In this document: positions 11,181-23,329 of the stretch, in pieces
Position numbering within the stretch: the first letter of the stretch is position 1
Layout: every line of letters begins with the position of its first letter
Source of the DNA: Garcia nutans
Lineage: Eukaryota > Streptophyta > Magnoliopsida > Malpighiales > Euphorbiaceae
Assembly (NCBI GenBank): GCA_947685225.1
Contig: CANTUV010000024.1
Coordinates: forward strand, 22,586,001-22,650,000
Reading direction: 5' to 3'
Length of the DNA stretch: 64,000 nt
Notes under the pieces: generated by a model
The model's input: only the letters and a program-made list of their open reading frames with translations
Told to the model about the DNA's origin: nothing
The model's database searches: none
Made by a program: the position numbers and the translations under genes

Positions 11181-12025
11181 ATTATGATAAGTTGAGAAAA
11201 TATGGGGCTGAAGATTTCTTGGGCACTACCGATCCTGCAGTGGCTGAGCAGTGGTTGGATAAAGTGCAGAGAATATTCATCCAGTTGCAAGCTGCTTCAG
11301 ATGAAAAATTTGACTATGCCAGGTCCCTCTTACAGAAAGATGCCTATGACTGGTGGAAGACGGTTCCTCATGCCATGGATGATCCACCTACATTATCCTA
11401 TGGTGATTTTCTAAGGGAGTTCGAGCAGAATTATACTCCGAGGGAGTATAAAGATATTAAGAAAATGGAATTCCTGAATTTGAGGCAAGACAATTGGACG
11501 GTAATAGAGTATGAGATTGAGTACCGGTTGAGTCGATATGTCGAGGGAATTATTTCCAATGAAATAGACTGGTGCCGAAGATTTGAGGAGGGATTGAGGC
11601 CCTCTATCATGTGCATTGTGGCTGGTTCCCGGTACCAGGATTTTTCTCAGCTTGTTGCAGCAGCTAGAAGTGTTGAGAGAGCACAGGGCATTACAGCAGC
11701 TGCTACTGAGGAAGAGACCAAGGTAAGGAGACCCCAATTTGAGGCAGGGTCTTCATCTATGAAGAGGGGTCGAGGAGGTTTTGATCCAAGAACCAGTAGA
11801 AGCCAAAGACAGTCGGGCAGATCAGTTCAGTATCAGAGGCAGAGGCTGAGACCGACAGTTTCTGTAGCTAGTGCCTCGACTCCAGTGATTCAGAGGTCTA
11901 CTCCACCTGTATGTGAGCATTGTGGTAAGACCCATGGGGGTGTTTATTGGAAGATTGGTGGATCAGCTGGGTGTTTTAGATGTGGGTCACCAGCTCATTT
12001 TGTTAGAGATTGTCCTGAGATGTAG
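11181..12025 (+). pseudogene. Gag, C-terminal part with CCHC knuckle (element A)
   Basis: Continues the capsid precursor after the solo LTR. It carries the retrotransposon gag signature: 'AVAEQWLDKVQRIF', 'DWWKTVPHAM', 'FEQNYTPREY' and the conserved 'RRFEEGLRP' block. Then come a basic Arg/Gln/Ser-rich stretch and a zinc knuckle, CFRCGSPAHFVRDC, at about 11972-12013. A first finger-like CEHCGKTHGG lies just before it. The frame stops at TAG 12023-12025, but protease follows in the same frame after two more stops (TGA 12056, TAG 12179). Gag and pol were therefore originally one polyprotein. Confidence 0.88.
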
Positions 12026-15000
12026 GAGTATAGGCAGGCTGATACTGCAGCTTCTTGACCTAGTGTCAGCAGAGGTGGTCGAGGGGCCAGAGGTTTCAGT
12101 AGAGGTGGTAGACCTGGGTTTAGTCAGAGAGGAGGATCTTCATCCAGGGGCAGCAGGCCAAATGAGGCCGGATCTTCTTAGAGAGTATATGTGATGCAGA
12201 GGCAGCCGGATGCTTCAGCAGTTATAGCGGGTACATTTTCTTTATTTGGCATTTCAGTACTTGCTTTGATTGATATAGGATCTACTCATTCATACATAAG
12301 TGCATCTATCTTGCCTGTGTTTGAATTGCATTCTGAGTCCTTAGGATTTGATGTTTTGGTGACAAATCCTTTAGGGCATAGTGTGGTTGTTAGCAAGGTG
12401 CACCGAGATAGTGCTGTAGTGGTGCAAGGTGAAGAGTTTCTTGGAGATTTAATTGAAATGCCTTTTAAAGAGTATGATTTGATCTTAGGCATGGATTGGT
12501 TGTCTAAGCATGGAGCTGTGGTGGATTGTCAAAAAAAATGTGTTACTTTGAGAACTGGTGATGGTAGAAGTATATTAGTATCTAGTGAGCAGAGACAACT
12601 TGCATCCTTGTTTGTATCAGCTGTAACAGCTAGAAAGTTGATTAGAAAAGGGTGTGATGCTTATCTTGCTCATGTTGTAGATACCAGAGTAGTGGGTTCT
12701 CAACTTGATAGTATACCCACAGTTGTGGAGTTTCCAGATATTTTTCCTCAGGAGTTGCCAGGGTTACCCCCTGAGAGAGAGGTTGAGTTTGGTATCGAGT
12801 TGTTGCCCGGTACCACTCCCATCTCTATTACTCCATATCGAATGGCACCTGCTGAATTGAGAGAGTTGAAAGTGAAGTTGCAGGAGTTGTTGGAGAGAGG
12901 GTTTGTTCGCCCTAGTGTTTCACCGTGGGGAGCTCCTATTTTATTTGTGAAGAAGAAGGATGGTACTATGAGGTTATGCATTGATTATAGGCAATTGAAT
13001 AAGGTGACTATCAAGAATAAGTATCCTTTGCCCCTAATTGATGATCTCTTTGATCAGCTGAAGGGAGCAGCAATGTTTTCCAAGATTGATTTGAGATCAG
13101 GGTACCATCAGTTGAGAGTCAGAGCTGAAGATGTTCCTAAGACAGCTTTTTGTACAAGGTATGGGCATTATGAGTTTTTAGTAATGCCTTTTAGATTGAC
13201 GAATGCACCTGCAGCTTTCATGGATTTGATGAATAGGGTGTTTAGGCCCTATCTGGATCAGTTTGTGGTGGTTTTCATCGATGATATTTTGGTGTATTCA
13301 CGTAATGAGGAAGAACATGACAAGCATCTGCGAATTGTGTTACAGATCTTGAGAGAGAAGCAGTTGTATGCTAAGCTGTCAAAGTGTGAGTTTTGGCTTG
13401 ACCAAGTAACTTTTCTCGGTCATATAGTTTCAGCATATGGTATAAGAGTCGATCCAACTAAAGTTGAAGCTATTTTGAATTGGAGTCCACCAAAGTCAGT
13501 GACTGAAGTTAGAAGTTTTCTGGGTTTGGCAGGCTATTATCGAAGGTTTGTGAAAGGTTTTTCTTTGATAGCTACTCCACTCACCAGATTGCTTCGAAAG
13601 GGAGTTAGATTTGTGTGGACAGATCAGTGTCAAGCTAGTTTTGATCAGTTGAAAGAAATGTTGACTCAAACTCCTATTCTTACTTTGCCTGTGAAAGATA
13701 AACCATATGTGATTTACAGTGATGCTTCACATAATGGTTTAGGATGTGTTTTAATGCAAGAGGGTAAAGTTATAGCTTATGCTTCTAGGCAGTTGAAGCC
13801 GCATGAGCTTAATTATCCGACGCATGATTTAGAGTTGGCAGCCATAGTGTTTGCTTTGAAGATTTGGCGACACTGCTTGTATGGGGAGAAATGTTTTATC
13901 TATACGGATCATAAAAGTTTGAAATATTTTGGTGTCCAGAGGGAGCTGAATCTTCAGCAAAGGCGATGGTTAGAGCTGATCAAAGACTACGACTGTTTGA
14001 CTGATTATCATCCTGGTAAGGCAAATGTAGTTGCTGACGCCTTGAGTCGGAAGTCTCTGGCAGGTTTGGCTATTTATTCGCTCTCGTTGCTTGTTGAGTT
14101 GAGAGCGTTACATGCTAGTTTTGAAGCATGTGATGATGGTGCATTGTTGGCTCAGTTGCAATTGAGACCAGTATTGTTGGATCAGATTAAGGAGGCTCAA
14201 TTGACAGATGAGAAAATTCAGAAGATTGTTTCAGATTGCCAAAACGGGGGGAGCCGAGATTTCTTTGTGAGAAGTGATGGTAGCCTTTGGTTTAAGGATA
14301 GATTGTGTGTTCCTGATAATGATAGTTTGAAAAAGGTTATTTTAGAAGAAGCACATCAGTCGGTTTTTAATATACATCTGGGAAATACAAAGATGTACCA
14401 TGATTTGAAACAGCATTATTGGTGGTTAGGTATGAAAAGAGACATAGCGGAGTTTGTATCCAAGTGTCTCACTTGTCAGTGGGTGAAAGCTGAGCATCAA
14501 GTTCCAACAGGGTTGCTTCAACCTTTATCAGTGCCTGAATGGAAATGGGAGAGATTGACAACGGATTTTGTGTCTGGTTTACCATTGACACAGAGGAAGC
14601 ATGATGATATTTGGGTGATTGTTGATAGATTGACAAAGACAGCTCATTTTCTTCCGGTTTGGATGGACTATTCACTTGAGAAGTTGGCTGAGCTGTATAT
14701 TAGTGAGATAGTGAAGTTGCATGGAGTTCCAATTTCTTTAGTGTCTGATCGAGATCCTAGATTTACTTCGAGGTTTTGGAAGAGTTTACATGGTGCTTTG
14801 GGTTCTCGATTGCACTTTAGCACTACTTTTCATCTGCAGATAGATGGGTAGTCAGAGAGAGTGATACAGATTATCGAGGATATGTTGAGAAGCTGTGTCA
14901 TTGATTTCTCTGGAAGTTGGGATAGATTTTTGCACCTTGTAGAATTTGCTTACAACAACAGTCATCAATCCAGTATTGGAATGGCACCATTTGAGGCATT

Positions 15001-15604
15001 GTATGGAAGAAGATGTAGAAAGCCTTTATATTGGAATGAAATTGGAGAGGGCAAGTTAATTGGTCCTGATCTGATTAAAGAGACTAAAGAAAAAGTGAAG
15101 ATGATTCGAGATAGGTTGAAAGCAGCTTCAGACCGACAGAAGTCTTATTCAGATTTGAAGAGGAGAGACATAGAGTTTGATGTTGGAGATAAAGTATTTT
15201 TGAAAGTGTCTCCTTAGAAAAAGATATTGAGATTTGGTCTAAAAGGGAAGCTGAGTCCTCGTTTCATTGGACCGTATGAGATATTAGAAAGAGTTGGACC
15301 AATTGCTTATCGTCTTGCTTTGCCGCCTGAGTTAGATAGAATCCATAATGTCTTTCATGTTTCTATGTTGTGAAGGTATAGATCTGACCCATCTCATGTT
15401 TTATAAGTTGAATCTATTGAGGTGAGTCCGGATCTAACTTTTGAAGAAGAACCAATTGCTATTTTGGCACATGAAGTGAAAGAGTTGAGAAATAAGAAAG
15501 TGCCACTTGTAAAGGTTCTTTGGAAGAATCATGGTAGAGAAGAGGCAACTTGGGAGAGTGAGCAAGCGATGCGAGATCAGTATCCTCAACAGTTTCAGAC
15601 TTGA
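12026..15604 (+). pseudogene. Pol: PR-RT-RNase H-IN-chromodomain (element A)
   Basis: One reading frame without indels, in phase with gag, broken by in-frame stops at 12056, 12179, 14849, 15215, 15371 and 15404. The longest open part is 12191-14851 (886 codons). Counting from 12191: the aspartic protease motif LIDIGSTHS (D28) has Ile where relatives have Pro; RT has FIDD at 362-365; RNase H has YSDAS at 509-513; integrase has a zinc-binding CLTC near 759-762 and catalytic Asp residues near 791 (TTDF) and 852 (VSDRDPRF). After the 14849 stop the rest of integrase (EFAYNNS, FEALYGRRC) continues. The tail 15422-15604 has the group-II chromodomain form (LVKVLWKNH..EEATWE). RT has FRLTNAP where FGLTNAP is usual. 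Non-functional as it stands. Confidence 0.93.
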
Positions 15605-15637
15605 TATCAGGTAATTTCGAGGATGAAATTTCTTTTT

Positions 15638-15650
15638 AGAGGGGGAGAAT
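15638..15650 (+). other. Polypurine tract of element A
   Basis: 'agagggggagaat' immediately before the 3' LTR, the expected plus-strand primer. B has the same tract in the same place on the minus strand ('agagggggataat', 23284-23296). Confidence 0.88.
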
Positions 15651-18442
15651 TGTAATATCCCAAAGTGTGCCCTAGAAGTTTTGATATAATTGTTGTTTTA
15701 TTTGGATTGAATGTATATGTTAAATTTGAAAGAGAAAAGAATTTAAGAGAGAGTGTATATGTTGTATATATGGAAATATATATAACATATACAAAAGTCA
15801 AATAAGAAAGTCAAAAGAAGAAGATATTTATGTTTATTATTGTTGAATTAATTAATTAATGGAAAATAGAAATTTAGATGAGTGGAAGAGAGAAGATGGA
15901 TTATTTTAATATTAAAAATACTTGGTGGAGAATTGAGAGGAGACTAAATATTTGACTTTGATTTATTTTACTCTTCATTTTCTTCTTTTTCTTTTGGGTT
16001 GGCCGGCACACCAAAGACACAAGAGAGCAAGAGAGGTTTTGATTTCTAGGATCAAACTGAAGGAAGATTTCAAGAAAACAATTTAGAAATTCAAGAAGTT
16101 CATCATTTTTGGTAAGTTTTCTCTTGATTTCTCTTGTTCTATTTGGAATTTTGTTTGAGTTTGATGGAGTGTTGTTGATGGTTGGAGTGTGTTTGTGTAT
16201 GGTGTGTGTAAAAGTGTTGAAATTGAATTAAAGATAAGAAGTTAGGTTGGTGTTGGTGATGGAAGAGTAAGAGTTGTGTTTAGTGAAGTTGAAAGCATAG
16301 AATACATGAGTTTGGTACTTTAACCATTGAACTCCTTTTGAAATTTTTCTGTTTTACAATAAGTAAATGCTGTGACTTGTATGATTTTTATTTAAATATA
16401 GAAAAACGTTCTTGAAGTGAATTTTTTATATGTTGTGCCTCTATGAGTCTAGAATGACTGAAAAATATGTTGAATTGATTTTGGAATGGTTATGATTTTG
16501 GAAAGATTATTTTTATTAGACTTGTTCCAGCAGGTACCTTGACTGAGATAGTTATCTTTCAGGATTTTTAATAAAATGTAGAAAAATAATATCCAATTGA
16601 ATTTTGGATATGTTGTTGCTTAGTGAGTCTAGTATTTGAGAAAAATAATTTGGAACCACGTTGATTGAATTTAATTTACGGAATTCACAAAGTTCAGAAG
16701 TGTTGCCAGGATGCAGGGCAATTGGAGCAGTCTGGTTGGGTGAACTATTTGACCAAGATTTTGTGTTCAGTTTGATCTGAAATTTTAAAGGAACGATAAA
16801 ACTAAATTCTGTAAAAATTTTAGAGTTGTTAGTCTAGTAGATTATTTTATACAATTTTTCAAAATAAGGATTAAGTTGAGTCCAAAACCAGAATTTACTA
16901 TTCATATGGTCATTTTGCTAATATTCCTTTTGGATTAGGTTGTGAAGAGGTTGAATTGCCCTAACCTAAGTGTTGAGGATTCTTGGAAGAGTAAGTGTAT
17001 AGATTGGTGTGAGTTGGTTTTAAGGTAAGTACAAACTACATTATTGCATACATTCATATGATGTTGAGACTTAACATACATTTGATTGTAAATGTGTTAA
17101 GAAATCTAATGCATTGTTAATGCATATTAATAATGTATGTTTGGTATAATGTGAATGTTGTGATGAGCATGTAAAATGTGTGTGTTAATGCCATTGGTTA
17201 TATACACTTGAGTGATGAATTGATTAATGTGATTTGAGATATAATGAGATGTAAAACCAATGTGTTTGGTTATAATGATGTAAATAAGATGGTTAAAGCA
17301 TATTTGCCTATATGATGATGAAATGAAATATGGAATATGAAATGTGAAAGATATGATGATTGTGTGCCTAATATGTTAATTCAATTTTTAGAGTTCTGGG
17401 TTTGGCGGCATGCCTATGAATCACTGGATAGGTAAAAAGACCGGGTCATAAGCCGATTCCAGTTAAAAAATGTGAAATGATAAATGTGAAATATGATGTT
17501 TTTGGGGTGAAAAGACTGGGTCGTAAGCCTCAAAAACAGTAACAGTCTAGCCGGGTTGAGGATTTCCTCGTTTCTAACCGGGTTGAAGTCCAAGAGACTG
17601 GGTCTGTTACGCTATCCATGGATAGAGATATATATATATATATATTGCCTACGGGCTTGATGATTGTGATTATGGACCAAAGCAGTAACTCTGAACTTTG
17701 AATAACATATTAGTGTATTTTGGGCCCATGCTTGTCTTTGTTTTCAATGTGAATCATGAATGTTTTGATTAATTATTAAATAATGTAAGATTGTGAAATA
17801 TAATATTCTTTTGAATTGTTTATGAAACTTGATTGTGTGACATTGGCATTGCATTGAGGCATAATATTATAGTTGTTTGTACTACTAAGCCGTTAGCTTA
17901 GCGCGATTGTGGTTTATCACGACGCAGGTGACAGGGTGGAACCGGGGAGTTCCTCTAGGCCGAGTAGAGTTTAGATTCTGAAGTGTGAATAGTGGGCTTA
18001 AAGATCAAAGACTGACTGCCAAACATGTATAAACTTTATGTTTTGTAAAATTTGAGTTTTGATGTATATGAATTTGTAAATATTGTTACTTTCCGCTGTA
18101 TAGTGAACAAATATTTTATCTACTGTGTTTCATAATAAACCTTTACTTTATTCTGTACTAGAAGTGTAAATCCTTTTTGCAGGTTGTAGTTGAGGTTATA
18201 AGGGGGATTTATTGGGAGTGTACTGAGAATGATTTTGTTTGCATTGGTTTGTGTAAAAATGTTTTCAAAAATCAGAAAAAACCAGTTTTGTTGACACTTG
18301 GGACTCAATTTCTAGGCGAAACTATGGCAAAATTTCTGTAAAAATCGGAACTAAAATTTGACTAAGTAAAATTGGTAGCAATTTTTGGATAGTGTGGCGC
18401 CTCTACTCAGCTTACACAGGTAGGTCGGGAAGGGGTGTTACA
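15651..18442 (+). repeat. 3' LTR of element A
   Basis: Partner of 5319-8112, with the same TGTAATATCCC start and GGTGTTACA end, 2 bp shorter. Differences include a longer (TA)n run near 17626-17646 and a damaged second hairpin near 17905-17926. TAAAA follows at 18443. Confidence 0.93.
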
Positions 18443-18447
18443 TAAAA

Positions 18448-20020
18448 CCTAGATTGGTTAGTAGGAACCCTAAAACCCTAATTCCACAACGAAACCCTAA
18501 TTCCACAATAAAACCCTATCTTGTAACTCATTAACCTTGGGTCCGCCATCACGGCCTTAGCCAAGCAGCGCTACCCGACTGACAAGCAGCAATGAGCATA
18601 AGAAAGCCTCAGCCATCACGCTAATCATAAACTTATCATCATAATATTATATCATTTTATATTCATAATCCAAATCACACCTATGTGGTCCCATGCCATC
18701 TCAATTCCATCTAGGAATTGAAAATTATATTCATCACATAATTGAGCAGTCACAGGCAAATACTGAAATCTTAAAATTCTAAATAATGCATAATAATAAA
18801 AAATATATATACATACATTATAGGTGAATGCATGAAATACAAGAAATTATATTGGAATGACTCACTATTTAAGCGATGAAATTTAACTCATTCAATGACT
18901 TGGCCCAAGAGTCGTAGGGTCTGGTACTGAATGGTCTACGAAATAAAATATCATAAAAATATAATGATAATAATTTTGAACTCTAGAAATATATGTTTTA
19001 TAACTAAAAAAGTTGATTGAAAATTTAATATAATTTATTCTTAATTAGTCCCCCAAAATACAGACAACTTACAGAATTAATATTACTAAATTAATTCATT
19101 AAATTGGAATCAAACTTGAAAATTTAATTATTGTCCCCTTAAATTCTATACTTTTCATGCTCAGTGAAATTAAATATGTATCACATAATAGGTCTCGTCA
19201 AAATACTCACCAGTCTCACATTGGACTTTCGTCGAAAAATTATATCGAAAGAATAAAATGGTAAATTGGGGTACCAAAACGTTTATTTCGAGTAGAGGAG
19301 TTCAAAAATATATGCCACACTCTCTCACTCACCAGAAATTCATAGTAAATGAATTGACTAAATTTCGGCTAAAATTTAATTTAGTCTAAAAATTACAAAT
19401 GAGGTATCAAATGAAAGTTAAGGAAGTGAGGATTCTAATGGTACCAATCCTTTTGAGAAAGGAGGTCGGAGTTGGCCAAAAAATTATTTGAAATTTGATG
19501 AAGGTGTCAACTTCTAACAGGTGGTGTGGCTTCCTTTGGTGTCAATTGATAATGAGTCGCCCCTCTTTGGATTTGTCGATTCAAGATGATTCCAACGGTG
19601 GGCGAGTGGTAGTGATCGGAGGTCTGACAGCGAAGATATGGCGGGGTAAATGTTTGATCTTTTTTTCTCTTTCCTCTCTTTATGTTCTCTCTCTCTCTCT
19701 CTTTCTCTTTTTCTTTTCTCTTTCTTCGATGCACACACCCACACACATCTCATATATTAATTTAATTTAATTTTTTATTATATTATTATATCATTTTATT
19801 ATTTTATTTTATTTTTAATGTTTCTCCTTCAACTTTCTCTCTCATCATCACTGACTAAACTACCAATTAAATAATATCCACCACCTTATTTTATTAATTA
19901 AAAAAATTATTATATTATTATATATATTATTTATCATCATTCATTTTTTAATTAATATTAATGAACAAACAATACGAGTAATTATATAAATATTTTATTG
20001 TATATTTATATATTAAAATT
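18448..20020. other. Non-coding AT-rich flank of element A
   Basis: No gene recognised. It begins with several 'aaaccctaa' telomere-like motifs (18466-18520), then AT-rich sequence. A CT microsatellite sits at 19685-19725. A 91-codon plus-strand frame at 19495-19770 runs through that microsatellite and has no domain; I do not call it a gene. The stretch 18600-19480 may be an old LTR, but I cannot identify its ends. Confidence 0.5.
19685..19725 (+). repeat. CT microsatellite
   Basis: An (CT)n run followed by 'tttctctttttctttt' interruptions. Simple sequence. Confidence 0.9.
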
Positions 20021-20407
20021 GTAGCGTCCCCTTGTTATTTCAGCTGAGCCCATCTTACAGCTCGGCCTTTTCACCGTCCCAGTCTATCGGGGGTCTGCTA
20101 CAGTACCCGTTCACCTCACGGTTCCCGAGTAGTGATTTATTTTTTTGGCCTCAATGAGGTCGCCTCCCTCATTCAAACCCGCGATCTCCTCCCTTAAGAG
20201 GAAACCATGAGCTGAATGAGTACCATTCCTCTTAAGGGAGGAGATCAGGGGTTTGAATGAGGGAGACGACCTCATTGAGGCCAAATAAACAAATCATTGC
20301 TCGGGGATAGTGAGGTGAACAGGTACTATGGCGGACCCTCGACAGACTGGGACAGTGAAAAGGCCGAGTTGTAAGCCGGGCTCAGCTGAAATAACAGGGG
20401 GACGATA
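20021..20407. repeat. Inverted pair of SINE-like sequences (180-bp hairpin)
   Basis: The left arm 20021-20203 and right arm 20226-20407 are reverse complements over about 180 bp, with scattered mismatches and a spacer of about 22 nt. Each arm, read outward from the centre, has a tRNA-like promoter layout. On the left (minus strand) these are 'agctcatgg' (box A-like) and 'gggtttgaatgaggg' (box B-like). The outer ends share 'cagctgaaataac..ggggacg'. This fits two tRNA-derived SINE copies in head-to-head orientation, the right one missing part of its 5' end. A non-SINE foldback element is the alternative. Confidence 0.55.
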
Positions 20408-20429
20408 CGGTTAAAAGGGTGCCTTTTTA

Positions 20430-20668
20430 ACTGTAATGAACCCTCCCCCAACTAGGTCGATTGCCCCTTCAACGGGAGCTCAGCTTCCACCCAAAGGTCT
20501 GTAGGAGCAAGATTGGCTCACTACAGTACTGGACCGCTCTCGCGGGCTCCCAGCAGGATTTGTTTATTTCGCTATAATGGTGTACAAAACATTAAAGTCG
20601 CCTCCCCAAATCAAACACCTGACCTCCCACTTAAGAGAGCCAGCGTGAGCCATCCAGTACCATTTCTA
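20430..20668 (-). mobile_element. Third SINE-like sequence, minus strand
   Basis: On the minus strand this has 'gatggctcacgctgg' (box A-like) and, about 30 nt on, 'aggtgtttgatttgggg' (box B-like). The phrase 'ggaggcgac' and an 'aataaacaaat' segment are shared with the two SINE-like arms at 20021-20407. The downstream part is diverged. Element B inserted 12 bp beyond its 5' end. The family is not named; the call rests on the layout. Confidence 0.45.
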
Positions 20669-20680
20669 CCAGTAAACAAT

Positions 20681-23283
20681 TGTAATACCACTATACCCCA
20701 TATACGTACACCATATACACCCACATATGTAATTTATGTAAACTGGATACAAAGATGTCACAATCTATTTAAAACAAACCAATCTTTAATCTTAACACCT
20801 AATCATCATTTCTAGAATTTGAGTAAACTTAAAGGCATTTAACTTTTATTATAGAAAATAATAAATGAAATATCCTTTGTTAAAACACATTTACATATAT
20901 CTTCAATACCCTAAAAGTTTATCCAAAACTTTGTTTAATAAGCAGCGAAAAATGTAGCTGAATATACATTTGTATACATCAAATCAATATTTACAAAAAT
21001 ATAGAGTTTATACATGCTTGGCAGTTCGTTTCTGATCTTGAAGTCCAAAATCAACACTTGACAAGGGATCACAAGCCTAGACTTCACTCGGTCTAGCTGA
21101 ATTCTCTGACTCAACCGAATCTACCCTGTCACCTGCGCGATAAATCACAATCGCGCTAAGCCATAGGCTTAGTGGTACAATCCTGGAATACAATATGATT
21201 CAAATGTAATACCAACGTCACACTATCAAGAATTAGAAGTAATATACAAAGATATCATAATTTATTACAATAAATCTCATTACATTGTTCAATTGTTTCA
21301 TTATTCACAAATCACATTAAAACAAAGACAAACATGGGCCTAAAAGAAACTAATATGCCATTCAAATTCTAGAGTTACTATTTTGGTCCAATAATCACAT
21401 TTATCAAGCCCGAAGGTGAATCATTATAACAATGAGGATGACCTCATACGTATCATCCTAACTAGGCTTCAAGGATTAGGCCCAACCAAGCTTTAAGGGG
21501 AGCTCATCATCAACCCAACATGGCTTTCAGGACCAAGCACAACCTAGCTTCAAGGGATTATTACTTTTAGGCATGCCACCATCAACAAAACTCTGAAAAT
21601 TGAATATCATACTAGGCACACAATTCTTTCATTATTTCATTATCAAATCCTTTCTCATTTTCTCAATATCATTATAAGCATAGAGCCTCAAATATCCCAT
21701 TTATATCAATATAGCCATCACAAATGGGTTTACATATCATCATTAGAGTATACATAACAAATTACATTGTTCATATATTTTGAATCCTCAACTTATATTT
21801 CACATAATGCAAATCATAGCACCATTCTCATATATCAACAATATAATAGGTAACCTAATACATTTTCCAACCAAATGTGTTAAGTCCCAAAGTCATGTAA
21901 ATGTATGCAATCATGTAAGGTGTGTACTTACCCCTAGGAGGAACTAACACCAATTCCCAAACTCCTCTTCCAAGATATCTTCAATCCTTGGATTGGGTAA
22001 CACAATTCTCTTCAAAACCTAATCCAAAGGTGAATATAGATACTAACTTAGTGATACACATAAGAAATGAGAATAAGAACTATCTAGGGCAAACCCTACA
22101 CATGACACGCTCAACAACACGGGCATTTCCCTGGTCGTGCCCTAAGCCCACAACACAGAAGCTTTGACATGCTCAGTGACATGGGCATATCACTGCACGT
22201 GTCTATTCTCCTCCAGCACAGTGGCTATGACACTCTCATTGACATGGGTGTGTCATTGGACGTGTCAATCTTCCAATAACACAGTAGCTATGACACACTC
22301 AGTGACAAAGGCGTGTCACTAGACATGTCAATACTACTACTACACAGAAGTTGTAACACGATCAGTTACATGGGCGTGTCACTACTCGTGTCACCCATAC
22401 CAGAAATAGAACCAATGCCATGCCCAAAGACTTGGCCGTGTTAATGGGTGTGTCAGGCCAAAAACCTGAAATCGACACCAAAAATGCCACATCCAACAAT
22501 CATCTTTCTTCTGCCCTTTTCCACTCCAAACAAACTTAACCAAACCATTAATATGCCATAATAAACTTGCATAATATCAAAACAAGTCAATTACATGCAT
22601 CAAAACACAATCACAACCATATTTCACAACTCAAAGTCACACCACCCACAACTCTTATTTTCTTCACCAAACTTCACCCTTTTCTCTTCAGTCCAACCTC
22701 AAAATCAAAGTCAATTAAACAAAACAACCTCAAACATACCAAAATCAACCATACACACAACTACACCAACCATCCACCAAACTCAAATACACAAACTCAA
22801 AAGAAATCAAAGAAACAAGTTGGAAACTTACCAAAAGTGAAGAAAATCCTTAAACTCCAACTTGATCTTTTGAAATCCTTCAATTGATTGAGTTAGGATC
22901 AATAAAACCTCTCTTTCCCTTTGGCAATGGTGATGGCCGGCTCTTGGAGAAGAAAGAAGAAGATGATGAAAGTCAAACCACTCACAACCCTCTTAAGCCA
23001 CATAAAAACTCTCTTTTAATCTCAACCAAGTAATAATATATTATAATATAATAAATATCATCTTCCACCATCACATAATTTCTATTTAATATAATTAAAT
23101 ATATCATTTGACCATAAATAAATGTTGACTTGCATATGTTGTATATATCTTCATATATACAACATATACACACTTCCCTTTTCCTTTCTTTCCACTTAAT
23201 CATATATACACACTGTAAATCATTTAATTCAATTTCAACAATTAGCATATCCAAAATTTTACGGTATCATTTGGGATATTACA
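20681..23283 (-). repeat. 3' LTR of element B
   Basis: 2603 bp. It holds the double hairpin (21135-21171), the TTGAAGC repeats (about 21450-21560), the GACACG palindrome block (about 22095-22455) and an intact donor-like GGTAAGT (revcomp at 22825-22831). The PPT 'agagggggataat' precedes its TGTAATATCCC start on the minus strand. Confidence 0.9.
22095..22455. repeat. GACACG/CGTGTC repeat block in LTR of B
   Basis: A run of 'gacac(g/t)ctcagtgacatgggc(g/a)tgtcac' units of about 60 bp, a decayed form of the GACACGGCC palindromes in the solo LTR of A. The right LTR of B has the same block at about 31680-31975. Confidence 0.65.
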
Positions 23284-23329
23284 ATTATCCCCCTCTATAA
23301 ATAAATTTCATCCTCAAAATTACCTGATC

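Larger units (their letters stand above)
5319..18442 (+). mobile_element. Element A: Ty3/gypsy chromovirus, Tekay/Del-like, with nested solo LTR
   Basis: A structurally complete LTR retrotransposon of 13.1 kb. It has two 2.8-kb LTRs, each TGTAATATCCC...GGTGTTACA, and a 5-bp target duplication TAAAA at 5314-5318 and 18443-18447. An initiator-Met-type primer-binding site follows the 5' LTR, and a purine tract precedes the 3' LTR. The internal region has gag, then protease, RT, RNase H and integrase, ending in a chromodomain-like tail. That order and tail define chromoviruses; the long LTRs and sequence style suggest the Tekay/Del clade. A solo LTR splits gag. By eye the two LTRs differ at a few percent of positions in their first 450 bp, so the insertion is fairly young. 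Coding capacity is lost to nonsense changes. Confidence 0.93.

Noticed and set aside
19495..19770. A 91-codon plus-strand frame and overlapping minus-strand frames as small genes
   Set aside because: They run through a CT microsatellite and have low-complexity translations with no domain.
22567..22887. A 106-codon frame rich in His, Asn, Thr and Pro
   Set aside because: It lies antisense inside the LTR of B; the composition reflects A/C-rich DNA, and the homologous frame at 32081 has diverged without conservation.
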